A stretch of DNA of 64,000 nucleotides from NCBI RefSeq assembly GCF_026094475.1, contig NZ_JAPELL010000001.1, forward strand, positions 1,822,326 to 1,886,325. Direction: 5' to 3'. Each line of letters begins with the position of its first letter. Position 1 is the first letter of the stretch. Origin of the DNA: Homoserinimonas sedimenticola (GTDB lineage Bacteria > Actinomycetota > Actinomycetes > Actinomycetales > Microbacteriaceae). The position numbers and the translations under genes were made by a program. This document shows, in pieces, positions 7,986 to 16,611 of the stretch. The notes beneath the pieces were generated by a model. The model worked only from the letters and a program-made list of their open reading frames with translations. It was not told where the DNA came from and ran no database searches.

Positions 7986-9935
7986 ATGACCCTCGCCTCC
8001 GGTATCGACCTCGACGAACTCGACCCGGGCACCCGGCCCCAGGACGACCTTTTCCGCCACGTCAATGGCAAGTGGATCGCGCGCACGGAGATCCCCTCTG
8101 ACAAGGCCAGATACGGGTCGTTCTATGTGCTCGCGGAGGAGGCGGAGCAGGCGGTGCGCGCCATCATCGAGGAGGCGCAGAAGGCCGAGCCGGGCACGGA
8201 ACAGCGCAAGGTGGGGGACCTCTACACGAGCTTCATGGACGTCGATCGCGTGGAGGCGCTCGGTGCGGCACCGCTGGGTCCGGGGCTCGCGGCAGTAGAG
8301 GCCGTGGCATCCGTCGACGATTTCATGGCGACCCTCGGTCGTCTCGAGCGTCAGGGGGTGAGTGGGCTCTTCCAGCTCTTCGTCGACAATGACCCGGGCA
8401 ACCCCGAGCGCTACCTCGTCTTCGTTGAGCAGGGCGGCATCGGCCTGCCCGACGAGTCATATTTCAGGGAGGAACGTTTCGCCGCCGTGCGCGAGAAGTA
8501 TCGCTCCTTCATAGAGCACATGTTCACGCTTGCGGGCGTCGAGGGGGCAGCGGATGCCGCGGCTCGCGTCTTCGAGCTCGAGACGGCAATCGCGGCGCAG
8601 CACTGGGACAACGTGCGTACGCGCGACGCGGAGGCCACCTACAACCCGATGTCGTGGTCTTCGCTGGCTGCTGACTCGGAGGTCCTGCCCGTCTGGCTTG
8701 GGGCCATGGACCCGCCCCAGGGCAGCTTCGACGAGGTGGTCGTGCGTGAGCCGAGCTTCATCGAGGGTGTGCGGCAGCTGATCGTGGCCGAGCGGCTCGA
8801 CGCGTGGCGCGACTGGCTGCGCTGGCAGGTCATCCGCTCCTCCGCTCCGTACCTCTCCGGCGACTTCGTCGAGGCGAACTTCGACTTCTACGGCCGCACC
8901 CTCACGGGCACCCCCGAGCTGCGGGCGCGGTGGAAGCGCGGCGTCTCCTTCGTTGAGGGCGCCATGGGTGAGGCGGTCGGCAAGATCTACGTCGATCGGC
9001 ACTTCCCGCCCGCCGCGAAGACGGCGATGGACGTGCTCGTCGACAACCTCGTCGAGGCCTACCGCCAGTCGATCTCCTCGCTCGCGTGGATGACGGATGC
9101 CACGCGCTCCCGCGCCCTCGAGAAGCTCGAGAAGTTCACGCCCAAGATCGGCTTCCCCGAGAAATGGCGGGACTACTCCTCGCTCGAGGTCGATGCAGCT
9201 GACCTGCTCGGCAACGTGCGGGCGACGAGCGAGTTCGAGTTCCAGCGCGAGCTCGGCAAGGTGGGCCGCCCGCTCGACCGCGACGAGTGGTTCATGACCC
9301 CGCAGACGATCAACGCCTACTACAACCCAGGGTTCAACGAGATCGTCTTTCCCGCCGCGATCCTGCAATACCCCTTCTTCGACGAGAACCGGGATGCCGC
9401 GGCGAACTACGGTGCGATCGGCGCCGTCATCGGCCACGAGATCGGCCATGGCTTCGATGACCAGGGCTCGCGTTTCGACGGGGACGGGCGACTCACCGAC
9501 TGGTGGACGGCGGAGGACCGGGAGGCCTTCGAGCGCCTCACCTCGTCGCTCATCGCCCAGTACGACGCGCTCGCCCCGCAGCAGACGCCCGAGCATCAGG
9601 TCAACGGCTCCCTCACGATCGGGGAGAACATCGGCGACCTCGGCGGACTCGGCATCGCGTGGAAGGCATATCTGATCTCGCTTGGGGGCGAGGAGCCGCC
9701 CGTCATCGACGGGCTCACGGGCGCGGAGCGCTTCTTCCTCTCCTGGGCGCAGGCGTGGCAGCTCAAGGCACGCGATGAGGAGGTCGTGCGTCTGCTCGCG
9801 ATCGATCCGCACTCGCCCAACGAGTTCCGCTGCAACCAGATCGTTCGCAACATCGACGCGTTCTATGAGACCTTTGATGTCTCTCAGGATGATGCGCTGT
9901 GGCTCGACCCGAGCGAGCGCGTCACCATCTGGTAA
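7986..9935 (+). CDS. M13 family metallopeptidase (PepO/neprilysin-like)
   Basis: A 649-residue zinc endopeptidase. The zinc site is HEIGHGFDD (HExxH, near residue 483) with the third ligand in GENIGDLGG about 60 residues later. The substrate-binding NAYYNP and the FPAAILQYPFF segments are also present. The N-terminal helical domain opens with IDLDELDPGTRPQDDLFRHV, followed by VNGKW. No signal peptide or membrane anchor is seen, so it is probably a cytoplasmic oligopeptidase, like other actinobacterial M13 members. TAGGGT (7974-7979) lies 6 bases before the ATG, suggesting a leaderless transcript. Confidence 0.95.
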   Translation: MTLASGIDLDELDPGTRPQDDLFRHVNGKWIARTEIPSDKARYGSFYVLAEEAEQAVRAIIEEAQKAEPGTEQRKVGDLYTSFMDVDRVEALGAAPLGPGLAAVEAVASVDDFMATLGRLERQGVSGLFQLFVDNDPGNPERYLVFVEQGGIGLPDESYFREERFAAVREKYRSFIEHMFTLAGVEGAADAAARVFELETAIAAQHWDNVRTRDAEATYNPMSWSSLAADSEVLPVWLGAMDPPQGSFDEVVVREPSFIEGVRQLIVAERLDAWRDWLRWQVIRSSAPYLSGDFVEANFDFYGRTLTGTPELRARWKRGVSFVEGAMGEAVGKIYVDRHFPPAAKTAMDVLVDNLVEAYRQSISSLAWMTDATRSRALEKLEKFTPKIGFPEKWRDYSSLEVDAADLLGNVRATSEFEFQRELGKVGRPLDRDEWFMTPQTINAYYNPGFNEIVFPAAILQYPFFDENRDAAANYGAIGAVIGHEIGHGFDDQGSRFDGDGRLTDWWTAEDREAFERLTSSLIAQYDALAPQQTPEHQVNGSLTIGENIGDLGGLGIAWKAYLISLGGEEPPVIDGLTGAERFFLSWAQAWQLKARDEEVVRLLAIDPHSPNEFRCNQIVRNIDAFYETFDVSQDDALWLDPSERVTIW

Positions 9936-9972
9936 AGGCCCACCTTCTTCGATGCCTGGAGGAGAAGCATCT

Positions 9973-10875
9973 GTGTCGTCGACTGAGCAGCAGCGTCGCC
10001 GGCGTGTGCGCGCGCAGGGAGCCGCCCGCCATCGAGGGGCCGAGGAAGCAGGCTCCTTCTCTGAGAGTTTCACCGCCCTCGGGGAGCTCGCCTACGGTGG
10101 CGCGCGCGTCTCCGCGACCGTGCTCGACCTCACGACGGGCCTGCCGCTCCTCGCGATCGACGACCGCGTGGCGCTGCCGACCGCGAGCGTCGGCAAGGTG
10201 CTCCTGCTCATCGAGCTCGCCGCCCGCATCACGACTCGCGACCAGCACACGCCCGGCATCCTCGACAAGACCCCGGATGACGCGATCGCGGACTCGGGCC
10301 TGTGGCACCGCATGCAGGTGCCCACGCTGCCCCTCGGTGATCTGGGGCTCCTCGTGGGTGCCGCGAGCGACAACGTCGCGACCAACGTGCTGTTGCGGCA
10401 CATCGGGCTCGACGCCGTGCGCGAGCGTGCGGAATCCCTTGGCCTGAGCCGCACGGCGCTGCTCGACAAGGTGCGGCTCAAGCGGGGCCCCGACGACGCC
10501 CCCCAGTTCTCGGTCGGTGCGACCGCCGAGCTCGCATGGCTCTTCTATGCCCTCTCCCGGGGGCAGGTCGTCGACTCCGTGACGAGCCAGCGCGTGCTCG
10601 ACTGGCTCTCGCTCAACGCGGACCTCTCGATGGTGGCGAGCGCGTTCGGTCTCGACCCACTCGCGCACCGGGCATCCGCCCACGGCCTGCAACTCGTCAA
10701 TAAGACGGGAACGGATGCCGGGGTGCGCAGCGACGTCGGCCTCCTTCACGGCCGCCAGGGGGGAGTTGCTTACGCCGTCACGGTCGAGTTCGTCGACTCG
10801 AGCCTCCACGAGCGGCTGCGCGTGCTCGACACGATGCGTACGGTCGGCCGCGACATCCTCGAGTACGTCTACTGA
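9973..10875 (+). CDS. Class A beta-lactamase-like serine hydrolase
   Basis: A 300-residue protein with the three motifs of penicillin-recognising enzymes in order: TASVGK (SxxK), ASDN (SDN) and NKTGTDAG (KTG). The usual omega-loop ExxLN glutamate of true class A beta-lactamases is not evident. There is no signal peptide; the N-terminus is short and basic (TEQQRRRRVRAQG). These points argue for a cytoplasmic DD-peptidase- or esterase-like enzyme rather than a secreted beta-lactamase. The GTG at 9973 is chosen because GGAGGAG (9958-9964) lies 8 bases upstream. It follows the M13 peptidase by 37 bases and may share its transcript. Confidence 0.8.
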   Translation: MSSTEQQRRRRVRAQGAARHRGAEEAGSFSESFTALGELAYGGARVSATVLDLTTGLPLLAIDDRVALPTASVGKVLLLIELAARITTRDQHTPGILDKTPDDAIADSGLWHRMQVPTLPLGDLGLLVGAASDNVATNVLLRHIGLDAVRERAESLGLSRTALLDKVRLKRGPDDAPQFSVGATAELAWLFYALSRGQVVDSVTSQRVLDWLSLNADLSMVASAFGLDPLAHRASAHGLQLVNKTGTDAGVRSDVGLLHGRQGGVAYAVTVEFVDSSLHERLRVLDTMRTVGRDILEYVY

Positions 10876-10991
10876 CACGCCTCAATGAGTGAGGACGCGA
10901 GCGAGACTCTGGGAGTTTGCCAAAAAACGGCTGGGGACGGCAGGTCTACGCTGAGACGACACAAGACCACCCCCAACGGAACGGAGACACC

Positions 10992-11306
10992 GTGCGAGGA
11001 AAGATTCTGATCCTGACCGGTCTGGCTGTCGGCTACGTGCTGGGAGCACGTGCTGGTCGTGAGCGCTACGAGGAGATCAAAGAGTCGGCGACCAAGCTCT
11101 GGAACGACCCTCGCGTCAAGTCCAAGGTCGACGCCGTCGAGGATTTCGCTAAGGACAAGGGCCCGGATGTCGCGGAGTTCGTGAGCGACAAGGCCAAGAA
11201 GGTCGTGAACCAGGTGAACGGCAACAAGAAGAAGGCGACGAACACCTCGCCCTCGACGACGAAGACCACGACGCCGTCGAGCACGCCTGGTACGACCTCG
11301 AGCTAG
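10992..11306 (+). CDS. YtxH-like small membrane-associated protein
   Basis: A 104-residue protein. It begins with a short hydrophobic segment (KILILTGLAVGYVLGARAGRERYEE), continues as a charged helical region (KLWNDPRVKSKVDAVEDFAK) and ends in a Thr/Ser-rich tail. The GARAGRERY pattern is typical of actinobacterial YtxH-like proteins thought to sit at the membrane. The GTG start is chosen from the GGAG just upstream. It is the first of three small genes (with 11316 and 11769) forming a compact cassette that is common in actinobacteria and often linked to envelope or general stress. Molecular role unknown. Confidence 0.75.
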   Translation: MRGKILILTGLAVGYVLGARAGRERYEEIKESATKLWNDPRVKSKVDAVEDFAKDKGPDVAEFVSDKAKKVVNQVNGNKKKATNTSPSTTKTTTPSSTPGTTSS

Positions 11307-11315
11307 GACAAGTCA

Positions 11316-11729
11316 ATGACGGACCGCATGATTCCGCCCCGCCCCCGCAGACGCTCGCTCGTCGAGCTGCTGGTCGATGTGCCGCGGCTCGTCAGCGAGC
11401 TCGTGACGGCCGAGATCGAGCAACTCAAGGCCGAGCTCACGGCGAAGGTCAAGGGTCTCGGGATCGCGGCGGGGCTTCTTGCCGCAGCCGCGGTCGTGCT
11501 GCTCTTCATGGTCGGGGTGCTGCTGACGGCCGCCGTGCTCGCCCTTTCGCTCGTCATGCCGGGCTGGGCTGCGGCCCTTGTGGTGGCGGCGGTGCTTCTG
11601 ATCATCGCCGCGATCCTCGGCTGGATCGGCTACGTCAAGCTCAAGGCGGACATGCCGCCGCTGCCGAGCGACACGATCGAGAGCGTCAAGAAGGACATCG
11701 ACGTCGTACGCGGCGTCCACCGCCCCTGA
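11316..11729 (+). CDS. Phage holin family-like membrane protein (holin superfamily III)
   Basis: A 137-residue protein with two strong transmembrane helices (GIAAGLLAAAAVVLLFMVGV and a second around WAAALVVAAVLLIIAAILGW). An N-terminal amphipathic segment (LVELLVDVPRLVSELVTAEI) precedes them. This matches the chromosomal 'phage holin family' proteins of actinobacteria (Phage_holin_3_6), which are not prophage genes. No other phage gene is nearby, so a lysis function is unlikely. It starts 9 bases after the YtxH-like gene and belongs to the same probable operon. Confidence 0.8.
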   Translation: MTDRMIPPRPRRRSLVELLVDVPRLVSELVTAEIEQLKAELTAKVKGLGIAAGLLAAAAVVLLFMVGVLLTAAVLALSLVMPGWAAALVVAAVLLIIAAILGWIGYVKLKADMPPLPSDTIESVKKDIDVVRGVHRP

Positions 11730-11768
11730 CCCGGACGGCCCCGTCCCCCGAAGAGACGAAGGAGAATC

Positions 11769-12011
11769 ATGAGCGACACCACCCCCACGAAGTCGGATGC
11801 GGCCAAGGCCGCCGAGGAGGCGCGCGAATCGCTCGGCGACACGCTCGACGAGATCGAGGACCGGTTCGACATCAAGAAGCGCACAAGCGAGTTCACCGAG
11901 AAGGCGAAGCGTTCATACGACGAGAACCCGGTGCCCTGGATCGTCGGTGCGACGGCCGCTCTCATCGCGGTCGGCGGCCTCGTCACGTGGGCCATTTTCA
12001 GCGACGACTGA
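11769..12011 (+). CDS. DUF3618-like small membrane protein
   Basis: An 80-residue protein. The charged N-terminus carries the pattern EEARESLGDTLDEIEDRFDI, which resembles the DUF3618 motif (R-x-x-L-x-x-T-x-x-x-L). A single C-terminal transmembrane helix follows (WIVGATAALIAVGGLVTWAI). The ATG has GAAGGAG upstream. It is the last gene of the three-gene membrane cassette starting at 10992. These proteins often co-occur with the holin-like protein and may organise at the membrane. Function unknown. Confidence 0.75.
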   Translation: MSDTTPTKSDAAKAAEEARESLGDTLDEIEDRFDIKKRTSEFTEKAKRSYDENPVPWIVGATAALIAVGGLVTWAIFSDD

Positions 12012-12068
12012 TTGCGTGAGGGCGTCGCGCGGTCGCATCCGGGCGCCGCAGGGGTGCAGGATGGGAAC

Positions 12069-12848
12069 ATGACCGTCTCCCGTCGCGAGAAACCCCTCAC
12101 GGGATGGCGCGTGCTCGTGCCGCGCGGGGGCGCCTACGGGGAGAACGTCGCGGCGGTGCTGCGCTCCTTCGGTGCAACCGCGGTGGTCGCCCCCATGATC
12201 AACTTCTCCATGCCGGAGGATCCGGCTCCCCTCGACGAAGCGCTCGAGCGGCTCGAGTCAGGGCACTACGACTGGCTTGTGGTGAGCAGCGCCACGACCG
12301 TCGATGTGCTCAACATTCGCGGCATCCAACTGCCCGCCTCGACCCGCATCGCCTGCGTCGGCGAGACGACGCTCGCGGCGCTGACCCTCGCCGGATACGA
12401 GGCCGACCTGGTGCCCGCGCCGGACAACTCGCCCCGCGGGCTGCTCGGCTCGTGGCCGGCCGACTCGCGGTCGGGCCGCATCCTGGTGCCACAGTCGGAT
12501 GCCTCAGACCCTGCCCTGCTCTCGGGACTCGCCGAGCTGGGCCTCGACGTCGACGTCGTCACCTCTCACCGGGTGGTGGGCATTCCCGTCACGGAGCGGG
12601 TGGCGGCGGATGTCGCATCCGGGCGCATCAGCGCGATCCTGATCAGTTCCGGCATTGTGGCGCGGCATGTGATGGAGCAGCTCGGTCCGCTGCCCGAGTC
12701 GACCGTGGTGGCGTGCATCGGGCCGCGGACCGCTTTTGACGCTCGCGCGGCGGGCCTCACGGTCGACGTCATCTCGGAGGACCGCACGGCGGAGGGACTC
12801 GTCGAGGCGCTCGCCGAGTTCGCCCGCAGCCACGGGGGCACGGCCTAG
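12069..12848 (+). CDS. hemD: Uroporphyrinogen-III synthase-like protein
   Basis: A 259-residue HemD-fold protein with two alternating alpha/beta lobes: residues about 1-40 plus 170-259, and 45-165. Visible features include GWRVLVPRGG at the N-terminus, VVSSATTVDVL, IACVGETTLAAL, and the late pattern AILISSGIVARHV followed by VACIGPRTAFDARAAGL. The fold and order fit uroporphyrinogen-III synthase, which cyclises and inverts hydroxymethylbilane in haem biosynthesis. The gene stands alone rather than in a hem operon, so a HemD-like regulatory or paralogous role cannot be excluded. ATG 12069 is preferred to an upstream in-frame GTG. Confidence 0.8.
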   Translation: MTVSRREKPLTGWRVLVPRGGAYGENVAAVLRSFGATAVVAPMINFSMPEDPAPLDEALERLESGHYDWLVVSSATTVDVLNIRGIQLPASTRIACVGETTLAALTLAGYEADLVPAPDNSPRGLLGSWPADSRSGRILVPQSDASDPALLSGLAELGLDVDVVTSHRVVGIPVTERVAADVASGRISAILISSGIVARHVMEQLGPLPESTVVACIGPRTAFDARAAGLTVDVISEDRTAEGLVEALAEFARSHGGTA

Positions 12849-12919
12849 CGCCTTCGCGGACGCCTACACCGGCGCGGACGGCGACGCCCACACGGACGCG
12901 ACGACGTCGCGGACCGACG

Positions 12920-13909
12920 TCAGTTGCGCACGTCGACGACCGTGCGCCCGCGCACGCCGCCCTGCAGGATCCGCTCGGCGACGGCGGGAGCATCCGCAAG
13001 TCCGACGGTCTCGGTGAGGCTGTCGAGCAGCTCGAGATCGAGGTCGGACGCGAGGCGATCCCAGGCCTGCTCCCTGAGCACGGTCGGCGCGAAGACGGAG
13101 TTGATGCCCGCGAGGTTCACGGCGCGGAGGATGAACGGCATGACCGTCGTGGGGAGTTCCGCCGACTGGGCGAGGCCGCAGGATGCGACGGTGCCGCCGT
13201 AGCTCGTCTGCGCGAGCACATTCGCGAGGGTCGCACCGCCGACCGAGTCGACCGCGGCGGCCCAGCGCTGCCCCTGCAGGGGCTTGCCGGGCTCGCTCAG
13301 TTCGGCACGGTCGATGATGGCGTCGGCGCCGAGGGACTGCAGGTAGTCGCTCTCTTCCGGCCGCCCGGTCGACGCCGTGACGTGGTGACCGAGCCGGGAG
13401 AGCAGGGTGATCGCGACGGAACCAACGCCGCCAGCCGCACCCGTCACGAGCACGCTGCCGTCGGAGTGGTCGAGGGCTCCGGCCCGCTCGAGGGCGAGTA
13501 CCGCGAGCATCGCGGTGAAACCGGCCGTGCCGATCGCGGCGGCCTGCCGCGAGGAGAGGGCGTCGGGCACGCGCACGAGCCAGTCCGACTTCACGCGGGC
13601 GCGTTCCGCCAGGCCGCCGTGGTGGGTCTCGCCGAGACCCTGGCCGTTGAGGAGCACGCGGTCTCCGGCAGACCAGCGGCTCGAGGCATCCGCGGAGGCG
13701 ACCGTGCCGACGAGGTCGATCCCGGGGATCAGCGGATAGTCGCGGATGACCCCCGGCCGACCCATGATGGCGAGGCCGTCCTTGAAGTTGATGCTCGAGT
13801 ACTCGACGTCGATCGTGACGTCGCCCGCCATCAGGTCGTCGTCGCCGAGGTCGGTGATGAGCCTCGTGCTGATGCCGTCGTCGTTCTTCTCCACCCTCAG
13901 TGCACGCAT
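12920..13909 (-). CDS. acuI: Acryloyl-CoA reductase/YhdH-type NADPH:quinone oxidoreductase
   Basis: A 329-residue medium-chain dehydrogenase of the YhdH/AcuI branch. It has the GroES-like N-terminal domain (VEYSSINFKDGLAI, PGIDLVGTV) and the Rossmann domain with the NADPH-binding loop VTGAAGGVGS near residue 155. The family reduces acryloyl-CoA to propionyl-CoA or related enones. The typical zinc-site cysteines are absent, as expected. Length and motif order are normal. It faces HemD convergently across 71 bases, which contain no recognised gene. Exact substrate is inferred from family only. Confidence 0.85.
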   Translation of the reverse strand: MRALRVEKNDDGISTRLITDLGDDDLMAGDVTIDVEYSSINFKDGLAIMGRPGVIRDYPLIPGIDLVGTVASADASSRWSAGDRVLLNGQGLGETHHGGLAERARVKSDWLVRVPDALSSRQAAAIGTAGFTAMLAVLALERAGALDHSDGSVLVTGAAGGVGSVAITLLSRLGHHVTASTGRPEESDYLQSLGADAIIDRAELSEPGKPLQGQRWAAAVDSVGGATLANVLAQTSYGGTVASCGLAQSAELPTTVMPFILRAVNLAGINSVFAPTVLREQAWDRLASDLDLELLDSLTETVGLADAPAVAERILQGGVRGRTVVDVRN

Positions 13910-13975
13910 TCACCCACCCTACTGAGCGGCGCCGAGAGCGTCAGGAATGGGCGCTGAACTGTGGATGAACCCAAC

Positions 13976-14386
13976 TCACACGGCGAGGGGAGGACGGATG
14001 CCCGACGTGCCGGTCGCATCCGCGGCATCCGTGCCCAGATGCACGATGCGGTTATCAGCGTCGACGTGCACGATGGAGGGCTCGAACTCGCGCGCCTCGG
14101 CGGGCTCCATCTGGGCGTAGGCGATCAGGATGACGATGTCGCCCGGGTGCACGAGGTGCGCCGCGGCGCCGTTGATCGACAGCACGCCGCTGCCGCGCTC
14201 GCCCGCGATCGTGTAGGTCTCGAGCCGGGCGCCATTTGTGACGTCGACGATGGCGACCTTCTCGCCCGGCAGGATTCCGGATGCGTCGAGCAGATCGCTG
14301 TCGACGGTGACGGAGCCGACATAGTGAAGGTCGGCCTGCGTGACGGTCGCGCGATGGATCTTCGCTTTGAGCATCGTGAGAAGCAT
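13976..14386 (-). CDS. panD: Aspartate 1-decarboxylase proenzyme
   Basis: A 136-residue PanD precursor. Self-cleavage between Gly24 and Ser25 ([10 protein letters not shown]) would give a small beta chain and an alpha chain with an N-terminal pyruvoyl group. Other conserved parts are the N-terminal [18 protein letters not shown], the Lys9 and Tyr22 positions, [12 protein letters not shown], and the [15 protein letters not shown] loop. It makes beta-alanine from aspartate for pantothenate and CoA in the cytoplasm. The start with an extra MLLT before MLKAK preserves Gly24/Ser25 numbering. It stands alone, as is common in actinobacteria. Confidence 0.95.
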   Translation of the reverse strand: MLLTMLKAKIHRATVTQADLHYVGSVTVDSDLLDASGILPGEKVAIVDVTNGARLETYTIAGERGSGVLSINGAAAHLVHPGDIVILIAYAQMEPAEAREFEPSIVHVDADNRIVHLGTDAADATGTSGIRPPLAV

Positions 14387-14457
14387 GGCGCTTAAGGGTA
14401 ACGCATGCGCTACTCAGGAATTCCGGGCTTCGCGACAGCCGGTGAGGTTGCTCGAGG

Positions 14458-15483
14458 TCAGCCGAAGAGGACGGCCGCTTCGTCGTAGCGCTCCTGGGGA
14501 ACCGTCTTGAGCTTGCCGAGCGCATCCGCGAACGGCACCTGCACGATCTCGGTGCCGCGCAGGGCCACCATGCAGCCCCACTGCTTCTGCATCGCGAGGT
14601 CGAGCACGGCCATCCCGAGGCGGGTCGCGAGCACGCGGTCGTAGGAGGTGGGGGTGCCTCCGCGCTGGATGTGACCGAGGGTGGTCGCGCGGGTCTCGAT
14701 GCCCGTCGCCGCCTCGATGGCCGGGGCGAGAGTCTCGCCGATGCCGCCGAGCCGTGGGCGCCCGAAGGCGTCGAGGCCTCGCTCCGAGTGGGGGTCGTTG
14801 GTGCCGTCGAGGATGAAGCCCTCCGCGACGACGACGAGGGGGGAGCGACCGCGGTCGTGGGCGCTTGTGACCCACTCCGTGATCTGCTCCATCGTGGTGC
14901 GTTGCTCGGGAATGAGAATCGCGTGCGCGCCCGCGGCCATGCCGGAGTGCATCGCGATCCAGCCGACGTGGCGGCCCATGACCTCCGCGATCATGCAGCG
15001 GCCGTGGGCGTCACCCGTCGTGCGCAGCCGGTCCATGGCATCCGTCGCGATCTGCACGGCGGTGTCGAAGCCGAAGGTGTAGTCCGTCGCGGAGATATCG
15101 TTGTCGATCGTCTTGGGCACGCCGACGATGGGCAGCCCCTCGTCGGTCAGACGGCGGGCCGCAGCGAGTGTGCCCTCGCCCCCGATCGCGATGAGCGAGT
15201 CGATCTCGTTCTCGGCGAGGATCTCGCGGATGCGGTCGGGGCCGCCATTTCCCTCGAAGGGGTTGGTGCGGGAGGTGCCGAGGATGGTGCCGCCCTGCTT
15301 GGCGATGCCCTTGACCTCGTGCCGACCGAGAGGCACGATGTCGGACTCGACGAGGCCCTTCCATCCGTTGCGGAAGCCCACGAACTGCTGCCCGTGGAGC
15401 TTGTCACCCTTGAGCACTGCCCCGCGGATGACAGCGTTGAGTCCGGGGGCATCGCCGCCGCTGGTGAGGATTCCGATGCGCAT
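14458..15483 (-). CDS. pfkA: 6-phosphofructokinase, probably ATP-dependent
   Basis: A 341-residue group III phosphofructokinase. It begins MRIGILTSGGDAPGLNAVIR, has the phosphate loop GGEGTLAAARR near residue 95, and the active-site PKTIDNDISATDYTFGFD. The Gly after GGE favours ATP over pyrophosphate as donor; PPi enzymes carry Asp there. The start at 15483 matches the family N-terminus; longer in-frame extensions upstream are not conserved-looking. It catalyses the committed step of glycolysis in the cytoplasm. It is divergent from the DUF4190-like gene at 15620. Confidence 0.95.
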   Translation of the reverse strand: MRIGILTSGGDAPGLNAVIRGAVLKGDKLHGQQFVGFRNGWKGLVESDIVPLGRHEVKGIAKQGGTILGTSRTNPFEGNGGPDRIREILAENEIDSLIAIGGEGTLAAARRLTDEGLPIVGVPKTIDNDISATDYTFGFDTAVQIATDAMDRLRTTGDAHGRCMIAEVMGRHVGWIAMHSGMAAGAHAILIPEQRTTMEQITEWVTSAHDRGRSPLVVVAEGFILDGTNDPHSERGLDAFGRPRLGGIGETLAPAIEAATGIETRATTLGHIQRGGTPTSYDRVLATRLGMAVLDLAMQKQWGCMVALRGTEIVQVPFADALGKLKTVPQERYDEAAVLFG

Positions 15484-15619
15484 ACCCCCATCTTGGCCGC
15501 AACCGCCGGATGTTGCGAACCCGCATGCCCCCCGAAAATGAGGGTGGCGCAACTCGACGGGGACGCGATAGATTCTCGCCACCGTGAGACCCACGGCCGA
15601 TCGGCATCCTGGGGGAGCA

Positions 15620-16111
15620 ATGGTCAAGAAGAACGTCACCGTCGACGAGGGCGACGCCGTCACCGCCGAGGCACCGGAGGCGGCCGCCGAAGAGAAGACG
15701 CCAGTCGAGAGCGCGGCGCCCGAGGAGAAGTCGCCCACCGAGGGCGAGACGCCCGCGGCCGAGGCGCCAGAGACCGAGGCAGAGCCGACCGCGCCTGCGG
15801 CAGCCGAGGCCGACACCGAGCTGCCCGACAAGGACCCCGGCAAGGTGCTCGGCGTTGTCGGCATCGTCGTGAGCCTGGCAGTGGGAATCGTCGGCTTCGT
15901 GCTGGGGCTGCTCTCCTACCGCAAATCGCGCGCGGCCGGCTTCGGTGGCGGCATCGGTATGACCGCCATGATCCTCGGAACCATCACGACAGTGGTCCTT
16001 GCGCTGCAGCTCGTGCTCCTCGCGAACGGCATGGGCATCGGGGGAGCCTGCGATGGGCGGGAGCCGGGCGTCTACACCCTCGACAACGGCACGACGATCA
16101 GCTGCCGCTGA
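15620..16111 (+). CDS. DUF4190-like membrane protein with acidic N-terminal region
   Basis: A 163-residue protein. Residues 1-70 are an Ala/Glu/Pro-rich, probably disordered acidic region. Two transmembrane helices follow (VLGVVGIVVSLAVGIVGFVL, then MILGTITTVVLALQLVLLAN) separated by a small basic loop (SYRKSRAAGFGGG). The C-terminal tail ends CDGREPGVYTLDNGTTISCR, with two cysteines that could pair outside the cell. A related protein is encoded immediately downstream (16237), with the same two-helix plan and the same tail pattern. The ATG is chosen from GGGGGAG upstream. Function unknown. Confidence 0.7.
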   Translation: MVKKNVTVDEGDAVTAEAPEAAAEEKTPVESAAPEEKSPTEGETPAAEAPETEAEPTAPAAAEADTELPDKDPGKVLGVVGIVVSLAVGIVGFVLGLLSYRKSRAAGFGGGIGMTAMILGTITTVVLALQLVLLANGMGIGGACDGREPGVYTLDNGTTISCR

Positions 16112-16236
16112 CCCTCCGCCCCAAGCCTGCCGCGACACGATACGCGGCGTCCCGCGGCGAAGCCGCACACATCCCACCGCGGCATCGCCGCACTCACAAC
16201 AGCGGCTGCGCCGCGCAAGCCTGAACTGGAGCATCC

Positions 16237-16554
16237 ATGACCACTGCAACACCCGCGCCTACGGCCGAGAACCCGGGCAAGACCCTCGGCATCGTCGGCT
16301 TCATCCTGGCGTTCTTCGTCAACATCGCGGGCCTCATCGTGAGCATCATCGCGCTCGTGAAGTCCAAGAAGGCGGGGCACGGCAACGGCTTCGCGATTGC
16401 GGGCATCATCGTCAGCATCCTGTCGATCATCGCCGGCATTCTGATCATCGCCGCGATCATCGCGGGCGCCACCGCCATCACGGATGCCGCGTGCGCCGAG
16501 CTTGGCCCGGGCGTCTGGGAGCTCGACGGCGGCGGCACGCTCGAGTGCAACTGA
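16237..16554 (+). CDS. DUF4190-like small membrane protein (paralogue of upstream gene)
   Basis: A 105-residue protein with two transmembrane helices. The first is TLGIVGFILAFFVNIAGLIV, followed by the basic loop ALVKSKKAGHGNGF. The second lies around IVSILSIIAGILIIAAIIAG. The tail C-AELGPGVWELDGGGTLEC-N again carries two cysteines and a G-x-W/Y-x-L-D pattern, as in the gene at 15620. The 125-base gap between them holds no recognised gene. The pair probably arose by duplication with loss or gain of the acidic N-terminal region. A strong terminator follows the stop codon. Function unknown. Confidence 0.75.
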   Translation: MTTATPAPTAENPGKTLGIVGFILAFFVNIAGLIVSIIALVKSKKAGHGNGFAIAGIIVSILSIIAGILIIAAIIAGATAITDAACAELGPGVWELDGGGTLECN

Positions 16555-16569
16555 ACTGAGTGAAACGAC

Positions 16570-16606
16570 GCAGCGCCCCGGCCTCGACGCCGGGGCGCTG
16601 CTTTCG
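16570..16606 (+). terminator. Rho-independent terminator after the DUF4190-like pair
   Basis: A perfect 13-bp stem, GCAGCGCCCCGGC (16570-16582) with GCCGGGGCGCTGC (16589-16601), a 6-base loop and the short T-containing tail TTTCG. It sits between the convergent DUF4190-like gene and trhO, and could stop transcription from both sides. Confidence 0.85.
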
Positions 16607-16611
16607 TTCAC

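Noticed and set aside
9973-10875. Secreted beta-lactamase giving drug resistance
   Set aside because: SxxK, SDN and KTG are present, but there is no signal peptide and the omega-loop Glu is not evident.
11316-11729. Prophage remnant
   Set aside because: The holin-like protein is a chromosomal family in actinobacteria, and no other phage genes are nearby.
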